A DNA stretch of 64,000 bases. It comes from Meandrina meandrites. Its lineage: Eukaryota; Cnidaria; Anthozoa; Scleractinia; Meandrinidae. The notes under the pieces are model-generated. The model saw only the letters and a list, made by a program, of their open reading frames with translations, had not been told where the DNA came from and did no database searches. Both the position numbers and the translations under genes were made by a program. The DNA lies in contig OY855911.1 of NCBI GenBank assembly GCA_963693305.1, forward strand, positions 34,833,439 through 34,897,438, in the 5' to 3' direction. Position 1 is the stretch's first letter; each line of letters starts with the position of its first letter. This document shows, one piece after another, positions 44,987 to 56,832 of the stretch.

Positions 44987-47900
44987 CTGTTCAGAGCAGA
45001 ATACAAAAACAAAACATCACTAATATTTTTATATGGTGATCTAGAGTTCTGTTGGCCACTTGAGAGCAGTTATTGGAAGTCAGTCAGTCAATAGCCCGGG
45101 GGGGGGGGGGGGGGGGGGGGACCTCCATATGAAATGGACAGGGATGCTCGTCGTCTCGCTTAGGGGTGTAAATTTCGGATTTTGGTCTCGCTTAGGGTGT
45201 TCTGGGCAAAATGTCATTATATTTAGCCGTCAAGGTCTCGTTTAGGGTTGCACGCGAAGAAATAACAAAAAAGAAAGAATTTTGATTCGTTATATTTACT
45301 CTTTTAGGGGTCTGCATAACATTCGGCCGCACCCAGATTGGTCTCTTTTAGGGGTTAAATTCAAAATTTCCGACGAGCATCCCCGTCCATTCCATATGGG
45401 ATTCCCCCCCCCCCCCCCCCGGGTCAATAGCCTATACAGTCAAACCTCTTTAATTCAGACACCGAAGGAATAGAGAGTGACTGTCCATATTATGGACCTG
45501 TAATACAGAAGTAGAGTTTGTGCTAATTTTGGTTGCGTTAATGCAACAGTGTCTGTATTATGGAGGTTTTCTCTCACTTCACTCTGTAGATGTTCTGTCA
45601 ATTGAAAATCTGGTGTTGCCTTTAATTGGCTTAAAACTTAGTTTCTCAGATTTTTTAACCTTCTTGCAGCTAGCTCACATGTGTAGACAAACCAAGAGTG
45701 AAAGTTGTACTTTTTGTACATCAAAATTTATTTTTCTCCATATTAGTAAGCAAGTCAAATTAAACTGGAATACTATAAGCCAGTGTAATGCACACCCATA
45801 CTGAGTATATTCCATTTGCTTAGCTAACATGGTAAAATGACAGATGTCACACAGTAGAGCAAATACACAATGTGACAAGGGTGTTACATATTATTGGAGT
45901 AGTCCAGTACCTCTTGTGAACCTCTAATTTCAGAGGCATTCTAAAACAATATTGCTCATTGTCTTCAGGGATAGGGGCATTGTTTGTGCCCTTTGTCCTA
46001 TTGTTCTTATGGCCAATCATGTGAGATGTTCAATGAGGTGCTGGTCAACTCTATTATTGGTCATTCCCCAGTATTGCATTGTGCATCCCTACTGCACATA
46101 ATTTCACATGTGACTTGTGCATGCACATTAAATCAAAGGCCTCTTTGAGGCTATGACTATTTTGCATGATGAAGTACATGCATCAGTATAAGCAGAAAAG
46201 ATGAAAATATTTTGGTTTTGTTCCAAAAATAAATTTCTTTCTCTGTCCCTTTTTAAACCTCTTAAGATCACACTCAAATCACTGCCCTGACTCCGCAATA
46301 CAATAATGCATAACGCTCTAGACACATACGCTTTGCAGACCTATGTGTTAAGTTATCGCAATGCGTTGGTATACCATATTAGAAAGCAGGGAGGGCGAGA
46401 GTTCAACATACGGGAGGGCATGCACATTTTTGTCTTTTCTTTTTTCCTTCTGACGCGCTTTTTCTTTCTTTTTCCCCCCAAGTAGCTAATAACTGCTTCC
46501 ATTTATAACAATTTATTATTTTGCTCAATATTCATGCATTCCATGCATCATGTTATTAAAACCCATGCTTGCCAGGAGCATGCATTCATTTCGTAACAAG
46601 GACAACAAATGCTTTCTAGGTTTTCAGTAAGAAAATCCTTGCACCACATGCTCTTGACAATATTAGCTGTAATTATCTCATCACTCATTGCTTCGCTAGG
46701 TTTCACATTTGTAGACATTTTTGAAATTTCATTGTCAAGTTTAGTTATGGGTCGATCAGCGGGATTACAAACAAATCTTAATGACCACAGATCGACCGGC
46801 TGACTGACCGTGTGAGTGAATTCGCTTGCTCACATAACTCCCATTTTGCATTCTGGGGGCTTTTTCTTTATGGCTAGACCTTACCAGAGAGATAAATCGT
46901 CATTTTCTTGAAAACAAGTATGGTGACCTATTTTTTTTTTTCTGTTGTTTTGAACTGAGTACTAATTATCTCTCTGTAAAATAACTATGGACCAATTCTC
47001 AGTGTAGAATAAGAAATAATCATCGGAAACATGAATTTAACAAGCAGCCATTAAGGGTTTCATTAAGTTTAGAAGTAGGAGGACACCTTTAGTGAAGTAG
47101 ATGGGCAGAAAAGAACACTTAAAAGTTTGAAAGAAAATTCACATTAAGTTTACAATGTTTGAAATTGTCTTTAGTTATAACTATATAGTAATTAAGACAG
47201 AATCCATCAGCACTTCGACTATATTTATTGGACAAAATTATGTACCAAAATTATTCACACGTTACTGCAAGCTTTTTGTTACTGTTTCAAATATCTTATC
47301 AAAAGCAGGCCTCAAAATTGCGACCAGTTTGGTCACATTTGGGACTATAATTAAATTGTTTCCTTTGGCAACTGCAAGTTTTCTTTCAGTCACAAGTTTG
47401 CGACAAGTTTTTGCCTAAATTAATGAAGAAACAAGACGCCCGTTGGCCGTTTCCGCGGGATAGGAATGACTTTTCACGGTCACATTCTGTTTAAAATGTA
47501 CAAATAAATGGAAATGAAAGTACAAGTACTAAATAAAGTAATTTAAAAGACGCCAAAGTCACAACATGAAACGTATGCGCTAACGTGACTTTGGCCTACG
47601 AAAGGTGTTGTGTTACAAAGATGCGATTTACATAAATTCCGGGATAAACTGCCAACTGAAGGCTTATCAACAAATGACCTTTATCGGTTTTTACAATTAT
47701 CAACAGGGCGATCGTTGAGAACTCAATCTTGTTTGACGCACGCCTTTTAACCTGTCACTGGCGTAATAGCTGAGAATAAAGTTACATCCAAACTGTAAAC
47801 ATCGACAATTACTTCTTTTGTTATGTATTTAGTCGCCATGAGCTGTGAAAATCTTGAAAACTTCCACTCCCGCTCACTGACCAGCTCTTAGTATGGTTTA

Positions 47901-50900
47901 AATATTGTGAATGAAATCGGACGTTGCCGACGGGAGCTTTTGAAGTGCATTTATAGTCGCTGTTCATAATACTTTGGACGAGATCTCAGTGAACATGCTA
48001 CCACAGGAAACAAACACATTGCTCCGTGAGAAACTAGTATCTTCTGCAATCAATCAATCGACATGCATACTTGTGACTACAAACTCGATCGAAATAAATC
48101 GATTTGCAGAAAGCGCGGTTTCCTCAGTTTCTACAATAAATCCATACGTACGTGCCCTTACTTACTTTGAGAGAGCATATTTTGCTAAATTAGCAAGGCT
48201 AATCAGCAAAATGGCTCAGCTATCGGTTTTTATAATTACCTTGTCTGCCTTTTCTTGACATGTAACTGAACGTGTTCAACTGAAGCAGCAAGAGTTTCTT
48301 TTACTACATTGAAAACGTATAAAATTTACCGTTTAGTGAACAAAATCGTATGTTGCCAGCGATGGTTAGAAAAATTATCGAGCATACCTTAGGTGAAATC
48401 TCAAATAGACGAAAGCTTTCGATAGATTTTACTGCACAACATCGAACTCATGGAACTCATCGAACACATTGAACCACATCGAACACATCGAACCCATCGA
48501 ACACATGGAACAACATCGAACGCATCAAAATGATCAAGCCGAATTTAATACGCGGCTCATCCCGCGTAATAAGAATTCTAATTGTTTTTTGTCTAATTTG
48601 TTACGAGAATGTGAAAAATGTGTGGACAAAATAAACATCCTGCGAATTTATCTTCAACATAAAAGATTCACTCGTTCAGAGGCCTGAACAGCAGCCTCTT
48701 TATAAATTGTATCGCTGGCTCATACAACTGTATAGCCACTCCCGCTTGCATGTAACAAACATGGAGGTTCAAGAAAGCTTAATCTTGTTAGACTTCAATT
48801 CCACATATAAGCAGATATTGGTGTTAAAGGCAATGTTCTCTGTAAACCCAAGCAACCGGCGAAAATCGCTGTCTAGTAGTCCTTTGTGTGCCGGCTACTC
48901 TTGAGATAAGTATCATTTTTTCAAGATAAAAAAGTGTAAATGTGAAACAATCTTAACGTTTTATAGGTGTTCTTTTCCATTTAACTACTCTCCAAGCTGA
49001 AAACAATGTGAATTTGGCTAAAAACACGAAGAAAATGAAGCAAGAATCGCCTGAATGTCATAAATGAGCTCACAAACGTGAACAAATCTTGGCTTATTAA
49101 TGGTCAGCAGTTGGATTTCACGTAAGATTACATGAAGTGTCTATCGCTTTATTGCTCAGTGCCACCTCAGGGCTCGAAATTGCGACCAATACGGTCGCCA
49201 ATATGACCAACATTTCGTCCTTGGCGACTAAATTTCTGGGTTAGTCGCCAAAATGGCGACTACATCTCTCTGTGTTGACGATGAATAATGGCCATTTTCT
49301 CAGACATTATGTCCTTCCAGAGAATTATATTGGGAGATTTTTGCTTCTAAAACATTCAAAATAAGAAAAGAAGTCGTATTGCTCCAATCCATCCTTTTGC
49401 TTTGCCCAAAAAAGATTCTCTCGCATCCGAAAACTTGCAAGTTTGAAGTCGCCCTACAATGCTTTGCAAACCATTTTCAAAGAGTACGTCATGTATGCCT
49501 ATGGGTTGTGTCTCTTGTAATGCAGTGCTTTCCGCCATGTTGATTCCTTCGAGGTTCCTTCCAGTTCTTTACGTCAGCTACAAAGTTAGTGGCAATAAAA
49601 TCTTATAAAATGTCTTTGTTTTAAACCTTGTGATAAGATTGCTTTGTTTGTCTTTTCGAATGTTTATATATTCAGTCCTTTTTAGATTAAATTCCTACAA
49701 ATGATTTTAAGCACTTTTGAACTAGTCCCTATTGATTTTACAATCTGGCGACTAAAAATTTGCATTGGGCGACTAGTTTTTACCACTTAGTCGCCAAGTG
49801 GCGACTTTAGGATTTTTTAATTTTGAGCCCTGCACCTTTGGAAGAACTCTCTGTTAAACTAAATTTCACAGAGCTGTTCAATACTTTCACAATACTTCTT
49901 ACTCTGCATTTTTCATTTCACAATTGCAAAAATCATAGCGTGAGTGGGTTCCTGTATATGTAGGGACACTTACCGTTTATTTGCAACTTAAGATCCTCCA
50001 CAGCCTCCTTCAGTTGGATCAAATCACACTGCGACACTGAAATCAACAAGAGCTTGAAGTCATCATTCAACACTAGATGGGATCAAGATTGTTCTACACC
50101 TGTAATCATAAACATGAGGGTGGCAAAGGGGTTTTTGCGTGACACGTATTGGCCCTAAAGTTAGCAACCTCAATGTGTGATAGAGCCACAAAAGCTGTGT
50201 GGACTGGACATCACAACGTGATGTGCGATTTACTATATTACAAGAACATGACATGTGATTTACTTATAAAGGGTCCACAATAAGGTTCTCAATTCCCACC
50301 TCCCCACCCAAATTTCCTTGTGAATCCAGCTATCCTGCCCTTCTCTACAGCTGAGTCCCGATCCTGCCAAATATTATTAATGAGTTTCTTTGCTAAAATT
50401 AATATTAACATGAGCTCACAGAATTTGTGTGGTTAGTTTCTCAGCATTGCCACTGTCTGCTTTCTTGCTACTGTCTTGTATTTTTTGTCCACGTTTCAGT
50501 ACAAAATAAACATTTTTCATAATTTCGATATTCTCAGTCCTGCCTTTTTTGGAAAACAACCAGGGAAATTAGGTGCATGGACGTGGTATTTGTTTGTCGC
50601 ATGATGGATTCGCGAACTGAGTTCCGGTCACAACGTTTTGACTGTTGAACTCCTAGTCTCTATCAGGCAATGAGATCAATAGTGACCTGTTTACAGGCTC
50701 TCTATCTCTCAATGCAAAAGAACATGAGAGAAACAACAGGTGAAGCAAGCACAACATGAAGCACCCACCCCAGAAAATTAAATAAAAAACCTGTGAAGAG
50801 TCTTTTTGTTACCTCTTTCTCCCATCAAAAATGCCAAGAAAAAAACATAGAAAGGCCAGAATGTGACCAACACACCACACTTGCCTATTCAATACTTGAA

Positions 50901-53490
50901 ACCCAACACTGCTACACAGACACACACAAAGGAGCCAACTGTTCCAGTCAATGCTAGTTAATTAAGGACATTTTATGTTGTCACACCACTACTTTTCCCT
51001 TTAAGATTCTCACATCCTGCTCCCATAAAACAGAAAACCCCACTCCCGCTCATACCTGAAATTCCAGCACCCTGCATGCGCCTGTCTTTAGTTTGCATCC
51101 CAAATATCACCACAAAAATTATCCAAGTCCCGCATCCCGCCAAACCTATTGTGGACCCTGCTTATAGATTTCCATGATAAGTAAACTTTCTTTGACCAAG
51201 AAGAACACCATTCAAAGGTCTTCAAAGCAAAATACATTCTAAATGAAGGTCAATAAAGAGGCCACTTTCAATGGGGGTGTATCTTTGACAGTTGGCGGTT
51301 AAATTTCAGGGCTTCTTTGGGGCTTTTGTCCTTCGCTGAAGAACAAGAGCCCAAAAAATAACATACAGTTAGATCCTGCTAATTCGAACTCGGTTATTTC
51401 GAATTCCGGGCCGTTATTTCGAACTAAAATGCATTTCCCTTGGACTTGCCCTTCAGTCATTTACAGGGTGTACTACTGGCTATTTCGAACTCCCGCTATT
51501 TCAGACTAACGGTTCAAAATAGCGGGGTTCAACTGTATTCTCTAAAATAAACAAGTAACACCCCGGCCTAACCAATCGATGAAACCGATAATCGATGATA
51601 ATCAATATCAATCGATAACAATCAATGCCAATTAATCGATTGATATTGGAAATCGATGGCCAATCGATGACGGAAAATTTTGTGACTTTTAATTTCATCG
51701 ATTTTCATCGACTGTCATCGATTTTCATCGATTATCATCGATTATAATCGATTACCATCGATTTTCATCGATCGTTTTTTATTTGGTTTGATTCAATATT
51801 GGTGTTATTACATCAACTCAGTGGCTCTTAAAAGCGATCAATACCTCATTTATTCATTTCCGTGATATACTATTATGTCTGTTATGCAGTAGAAACAACG
51901 TTACACATTGATCTCTGCGTTTAAAGGCCAGAGAAGAGAAACCAGCTTAGTTTGTAGGTGGCCGACTTCAACGGTGAAGTCGCAGGCATGGTAGCCTTTG
52001 ACCAAGCACTTAACAACAAGTGTCACGTCTTTTGGTTTATCCACTTCTTCAGACATTGTTCTAGTTCACGCGCGATCAGTCGTTTTAGGATTGCGAAAAT
52101 CTATTTCCGGATATCCTGGAGACTTGTCATGGGGATGCCCATGTACACCGCATGATATCGATAACAATCGATGCCAATTAAGGAAATTTTATTTGTGACT
52201 ATCGATTGGTCATCGATTGGCCGATGCCAATCCATATCAATTAACTAACCATCATCGATTAATATCGATTGATTGATTGATTTCCGATCATCGATTTTCA
52301 TCGATTGGTTAGGCCGGGGTAACACACAATCGATCCAAGAAGATATTGCCTACAATATAATTTTGGTAATACATTCTCAAAAAGTTAAAGTCTTATAAAA
52401 ATAGCTCAGCACACTTGCCTATTTTTCTGTGATCTGTGATTGCTTAAAATATATTAATAATCTCCGTAATGCATGATTTGACTTACAAATTCGAGCTGAT
52501 GCGCACCCCCCCCCCCCCCCCCCCCCCCAAGATCAGTGGCAGGTGAACAGGCTCTCTAGCTAGTGTCGCAAAGAGCAAGAAAATCAGAAACCTGAAGCCA
52601 TTCTCACAACCTTCCTACCCATACCTTGCTTTTTTTCACCTAGGGAGCCTGTTCACAGGCATTCTCGCCCTCAGAGGCCACGATCCTTCTGGTCTGCGCC
52701 AGGAAGTAATTAAGACCTCCAGTCTGGCCGCCAATCACCGAGAACAACGATCGAGTGACACAAGTGATTAATATCATACTGATTACTGGGTATCAAAATA
52801 ATACATTTCAATACAGATCTGGTTACATAAAACATTGAATGTGAATTTAACACCTCTAGTGTATATCTTGGCATTTGAGTACCGTAAATCACAGAGAATA
52901 AAGTACTTACATGTTGACCTTGTGTGCCGAATGAAATTCCGTTTACTCGTAGCAGGCACAGCAGGTTGCTCATGCTCGATGTCTTCCAAGTCAACGGAAC
53001 GAATACGAACTTTACTTTTACGCCACTGGCCATGGTCATACCCCGCATCTTCCACACGATAAGCTTCTTTACTTTCACTAAAAACAGAGTGTCCCACATC
53101 ATTAGCTGCTGCCAGCTGTGTGACTTTCTGTTCATCTGAGGACATGCATGATGGCCGATTGTCAGCACAAGTGTCGGGATGATTCAAATCACCAACTGGA
53201 GTCCACGTTTCTACCGAAGCCTGTCCTGCATTGATAAGACCCATGATCCGATCTTTCCATGTTTTCTTTGGCTGAGGATAAAAAGAACTTTTCATTACTG
53301 CATTCCATCTTTCAAGACAAATTCGATGAGCGAAGGTCTCTGCTCTGTTCGAACAACTGGACTGGGAAGTGTTTTCCCCCGAGCTGGAAAAATTCTCGTG
53401 CAAAATACAAGAAATCAGCTCTTCTCCAGTTTGTTGCTTACAAATCTTGCACTCTTTAATGTCGAGATTTATAGTTTCAAACTCGTCCAT
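44799..53490 (-). CDS. Three-exon gene: RING-CH-like N-terminus and C-terminal coiled coil, 276 residues
   Basis: Minus-strand exons 53490-52911 (580 nt), 50036-49974 (63 nt) and 44986-44799 (188 nt) join in frame (Thr, then split Leu; split Glu) and end at a TAA, giving 276 residues. The N-terminus has Cys14-x2-Cys17, Cys28-x2-His31 and then CSNRAETFAHRICLERW (46-62). FAHxxCLxxW is the helix phrase of RING-CH (MARCH-type) domains, but the final Cys pair is absent. The middle is polar and probably disordered. Residues 194-255 form a coiled coil (QCDLIQLKEAVEDLKLQI, SSDLVTQLQEKDSLLLQKH) whose spacing reminds me of the SCHIP1 C-terminus. An in-frame upstream ATG at 53529 would add 13 residues. 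I cannot name the gene. Introns have GTAAGT donors and carry several MITEs. Confidence 0.6.
45095..45423. mobile_element. 329-bp MITE with poly-G/poly-C ends and TCAATAG duplication
   Basis: The element starts CCC and a run of about 26 G, and ends with about 18 C and GGG. Next to the G-run the arms CCATATGAAATGGACAGGGA and GGATGCTCGTCG are mirrored at the right end. TCAATAG at 45088-45094 recurs at 45424-45430, a 7-bp target-site duplication. The interior repeats GGTCTCG(C/T)TTAGGG phrases. It lies in intron 1/2 territory of the minus-strand gene. Confidence 0.8.
45437..45565. mobile_element. Degenerate pogo-like MITE
   Basis: TACAGTCAAACCTCTTTAAT at the left and GTATTATGGAGGTTT at the right are imperfect inverses. 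The right terminus is not complete. Confidence 0.35.
45570..48430. other. Intron sequence, mostly nothing recognised
   Basis: This lies inside the long intron of the minus-strand gene. Apart from a fragment at 47309-47420 (GGCCTCAAAATTGCGACCAG, similar to the left end of the 49168 element), no gene or clear repeat is seen. Short frames are not supported. Confidence 0.4.
48440..48535. repeat. GAACACATC-type short tandem repeat
   Basis: About ten irregular copies of ATCGAACAC / ATGGAACA words. Confidence 0.75.
49168..49832. mobile_element. 665-bp hAT-like element with CAGGGCTC ends
   Basis: CAGGGCTCGAAATTGCGACC at the left is mirrored by AATTTTGAGCCCTG at the right, with GGCGACTA / TAGTCGCC subterminal words at both ends. 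CACCT at 49163-49167 recurs at 49833-49837 and may be part of the duplication. A short minus-strand frame inside (49356-49538) is not recognisable. Confidence 0.65.
49974..50036 (-). CDS. Exon 2 of the minus-strand gene (coiled coil)
   Basis: A 63-nt exon on the minus strand between acceptor TTGATTTCAG and donor GTAAGT encodes SQCDLIQLKEAVEDLKLQIN with split codons at both ends. Only one of its three frames is open, and that frame is exactly the one required by both neighbours. Confidence 0.6.
50040..51360. other. Intron sequence, nothing recognised
   Basis: Intron 1 of the minus-strand gene. No exon or structured repeat that I can support. Confidence 0.4.
51366..51535. mobile_element. 170-bp pogo/Tigger-like MITE with TA duplication
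   Basis: CAGTTAGATCCTGCTAATTC at the left and AAATAGCGGGGTTCAACTG at the right are inverted ends flanked by TA (51364-51365, 51536-51537). Same family style as 34032-34191. Confidence 0.7.
51561..52319. mobile_element. 759-bp element with ATCGAT-satellite ends and TAACA duplication
   Basis: CCCCGGCCTAACCAATCGAT plus GA at 51561-51582 is the exact inverse of 52298-52319. TAACA flanks both ends (51556-51560, 52320-52324). Inside each end about 200 bp is made of ATCGATTTTCATCGATT-like repeats. The centre (51790-52150) is ordinary sequence with no recognisable gene. Confidence 0.75.
52506..52528. repeat. Poly-C tract
   Basis: Twenty-three consecutive C residues. Confidence 0.95.
52911..53490 (-). 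CDS. Exon 1 of the minus-strand gene (RING-CH-like half-domain, disordered region)
   Basis: Starting at ATG 53490-53488 the exon encodes 193 residues and one base. Residues 14-62 contain the Cys/His pattern and FAHRICLERW; residues 63-193 are polar with KTWKDRIMGLINAGQASVET and a basic stretch WRKSKVRIRSVDLEDIE before the coil. The donor is GTAAGT at 52910. Plus-strand frames over the same bases are shadows. Confidence 0.6.
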
Positions 53491-53760
53491 GATGATTCCC
53501 CAAGCAACGAAGCATGTACATGTAAACAAGTTCCAAACGCTAATTAGAGCACGTTTCTGTCATCTGATCTCTGGAATCGGAATGACAGCTTCCACTGCTA
53601 GCAAAGCATTTCTTTATGAGCCGCAAATTAGGATACTTCAAAAACTGTGAAAAGGACGAATGACTTTGTTTTCTACTTCTGCTCCGCAATACTTGAAAAC
53701 TGGCATCTTCGGCATCTTCGATCTGCTATCTTCTCCCTTGATTCATTGCGGGTACTTCAC

Positions 53761-53768
53761 TGACGTCA
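53761..53768. promoter_or_regulatory. Perfect CRE palindrome upstream of the minus-strand gene
   Basis: TGACGTCA lies 271 bp upstream of the ATG at 53490, inside CACTGACGTCACTAACG. This is the full-length cAMP-response element bound by CREB/ATF factors. An 8-mer can occur by chance; position near a start is the only support. Confidence 0.35.
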
Positions 53769-54131
53769 CTAACGAAACGTGATCGGACTAGACTGTGTAT
53801 TTCCTTTCCAAGCGTGCTACGGAATAATTAGCCTGTGAACAGCCGTCCCGCTCCCCTCAAAAAAATCGGGGAGGGAACGTCTGTGTTATGGCGGCGATAA
53901 TCGTGTTCCAGTATCCTGCTGTTTTCGATTTAAATTTCACATAAATTATCATATCGGGTGTCCGCGTGTGAGTTTTGAATCGTGGTGAACATAACGAACA
54001 AGGGAGGTTGAAACTAAACATCGACCTCAAGAGACAAAACTCTCGATCAAATCAATGCAAGTAGCATAACCTTTACAACAAAGAATGTCTCTGTAAAATC
54101 AACTTTTAGCTTTCTCAAAGTAAAGGTACAA

Positions 54132-54786
54132 CGGCGATGGACAAAAGACTGACCCCTAGTCCATGGACTACCCCGATGGACAACCCAAAATGGACTACCA
54201 AAATGGACTACCCTAAAATGGACTACCCCTAAAAAATTCTATTTCGCTACCCGGGAGCTCCCAGGGACCAATAATATTAAGAATATATCGTGTTACCCTA
54301 CAACATAAAGAGCTAACCGTAAACAGGCTAACTAAAGTGCATAGCAGGCTAACCGGAGTGCATAGTAGGCTAACCGGAGTGCATAGTAGGCTAACCAGAG
54401 TGAATAGTAGGCTAACCGGAGTGCATAGCAGGCTAACCGGAGTGAAAAGTGGGCTAACCAGAGTGCATAGCAGGCTAACCAGAGTGAATAGTAGCCACTA
54501 AAAGGAGTGCTATTTTGACAGTTAAAATAGCTTATTCACCCTTGTTCCCAGTGCCTTTCAAGGTCGGTGCGATAATTCCTGTATTTAGGCGCTTAAGTAT
54601 CCGTGAGGATAAACATAAAGAAGGCCCATGCAATGTAAGTATAGAAATAGTAGTTCTTTCAATCCTACTCATTCAAAATAGGATTTCTTAGGGGTAGTCC
54701 ATTTTAGAGTAGTCCATTTTGGTAGTCCATTTGGGTAGTCCATCGGGGTAGTCCATGGACTGGGGTTCAGTCTTTTGTCCATCACC
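54132..54786. mobile_element. 655-bp hAT-like non-autonomous element with 8-bp duplication
   Basis: Inverted arms of about 100 bp built from ATGGACTACC-type phrases (GATGGACAAAAGACTGACCC at the left, its near-inverse at the right) are flanked by AGGTACAA at 54124-54131 and 54787-54794. The 8-bp duplication is typical of hAT elements. The interior holds a 21-bp tandem array. Confidence 0.78.
54330..54500. repeat. 21-bp tandem array inside the hAT-like element
   Basis: About eight copies of GTGCATAGTAGGCTAACCGG plus A, with small variants (GAATAG, AACCAGA). Confidence 0.85.
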
Positions 54787-54794
54787 AGGTACAA

Positions 54795-55300
54795 TAGTCT
54801 CTGGCGAGGCCGGACAAAGATAAATATGTCATCCGTGATACGATCAATACATCTTGCAACAAAGCCGGGCTCGGCATCGCATATATAAATGCAAGTAATC
54901 AACATTTTCACGGAAATTTCAGACCTTGTCCTTCCAGAGAGAACACTTTGAGAGCTTATAGCATATCTTGCAAATAGAAATGAGCCAAAATAAACCGCAT
55001 TAGCGAAACGTGTGGGAAATAAGCTAGAGGTGTCACATTTTAAAAACAGGAAACTGTGCAGACCTATAACCTCTACACATTTGCTGGACCACAGTCTTAC
55101 GGCTCTTCTCAACTTATACTGCCTCCCAAATGATACAACATCTAGTGCCCTTCAGAAACAAGTGAGACGCTGAAAGGTCGAAAGACCAAATTTCAGACAA
55201 TACGGCAAATACAAATGTCACGAACCGGAACGTAGGAGATGTGCAGGCAACCCCCATTACACCGTATCTTCAGCAAGATGAGATTTCCAACGATAATATT
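54795..55300. other. Short spacer, nothing recognised
   Basis: A minus-strand frame (54669-55112) crosses the hAT-like element end and has no recognisable domain. Confidence 0.4.
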
Positions 55301-55772
55301 TCTTTTTTTTTTCTTTTTTTTTATTGAGCTGTTAACAATGCGACACATATTTACAGTACACTAATTACACATCTTACAATGCATTAAGTTAACTACTTAC
55401 AATACGGCACTTACACTACGTACAGTGCATTAATCAGAAACTACTTGCAAACTACATTACATTAATTAAACTTACAATACTGTACTTATACTACTTGTAT
55501 TACTAATTACAGAGACATGCACATTAAATACACGAATAAAATAAAAGTAAGGACGAAGAAAAACAAAGGAAACAATGAAACAGAAATTGAAAAGGCTAAG
55601 AGGAAAAAAAAACAACAAACAGAACAAACAAACAAACAAACAAAAAAAAGAGAGAAAAAAGAAGAGAGGGGCCGCAATCCTAATGTAGAGGTCTTGGAAG
55701 AAGAGTGCAGTTAAAACGAAGATTTAGTAGCGATAGAGGATTATATTGAAACAAGTACACTAAAGTAACAGT

Positions 55773-56690
55773 TCATTTGAAACGGTGCCATTTTGAGTTG
55801 TATCTCTTAACAGACTTCGTCTTATAGGCAAAACATTTTTCAATTTCTTGGCACTTTAAGAACGTTTGCGAAAATACATGTAAATTCGGCAGGGTTTTCT
55901 TTACTTTCGAGGAGTAGATGTGATATCTGCCAATTAGAAGTGCATGATGTAAAAGTGTATCCTCGGTATCATCGACTAATCCCAGGCAGGTAGGTAGGGT
56001 CAAGGAGAAGTCTTGCGGCTTAACCTGATGCTCTATCAACCAGTATTGTACATTTTGCCAAAACTTTTGAACAAATTCACATTCCCAGAAGAGGTGGCTC
56101 AGGGTTTCTGTGTCTCGTTCACAGAAGGTACAGGAGTCCGTTAGAGAAACACCTATTTTATAAAGGAAGTTGTTCGTAGCAATTCTTCTGTGTAGGAGTT
56201 TGAATTGGAAAGTTTGAAGTTTAGTTTCTTTGGTGCAAAAAAGGGCAGAATATACGATTTATCCCACTCTATCGAGCTTTGGTAATTTTCACAGTCTGTT
56301 ATCCATTTTCTCTGGCTTATAGTAGGTGTTGAAGTGATTCTTTTAATGATTAGTTGGTAAGCTTCTTTACAAATGTTTGAAGACGATGTTAGCTTTTGAC
56401 CACAAGTTGGCTGATTTGTGGAATTCATCGTAACTTGATCCTGAAGAGGCTTTTTCAATTTTGTCAGGGCGGACACAACACCGTAGTACGTTAGAAAGGT
56501 GGTCTTAACTTTATAACGCGATTTAAAATCGTTATACTTTAAAAACTTAGATTAACACCCGCACGGGACCAATTTTGGTAGAAGATGGGTTGGTTTGCAA
56601 TCCTTATAAGAGAATGGCCGTTTTTATACTAGAGACGCGTTACCCGTCTGGACGAGCTTGGGCAAACATTTTGCAAATCGTCCGGTTATC

Positions 56691-56721
<31 letters not shown>

Positions 56722-56801
56722 GTTACCCGTCTAGACGAGCTACTTTTGGAAATGCGTCCTGAACGACGGATTTCCAAAAGTAGCTCATCCAGACGGGTAA
56801 C

Positions 56802-56832
<31 letters not shown>

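Noticed and set aside
47155..47418. 87-codon plus-strand frame
   Set aside because: No recognisable domain or splice signals, and its end overlaps a hAT-like element fragment.
55517..55714. Lys-rich 65-codon plus-strand frame
   Set aside because: Low-complexity A-rich 3' UTR of the minus-strand LINE.
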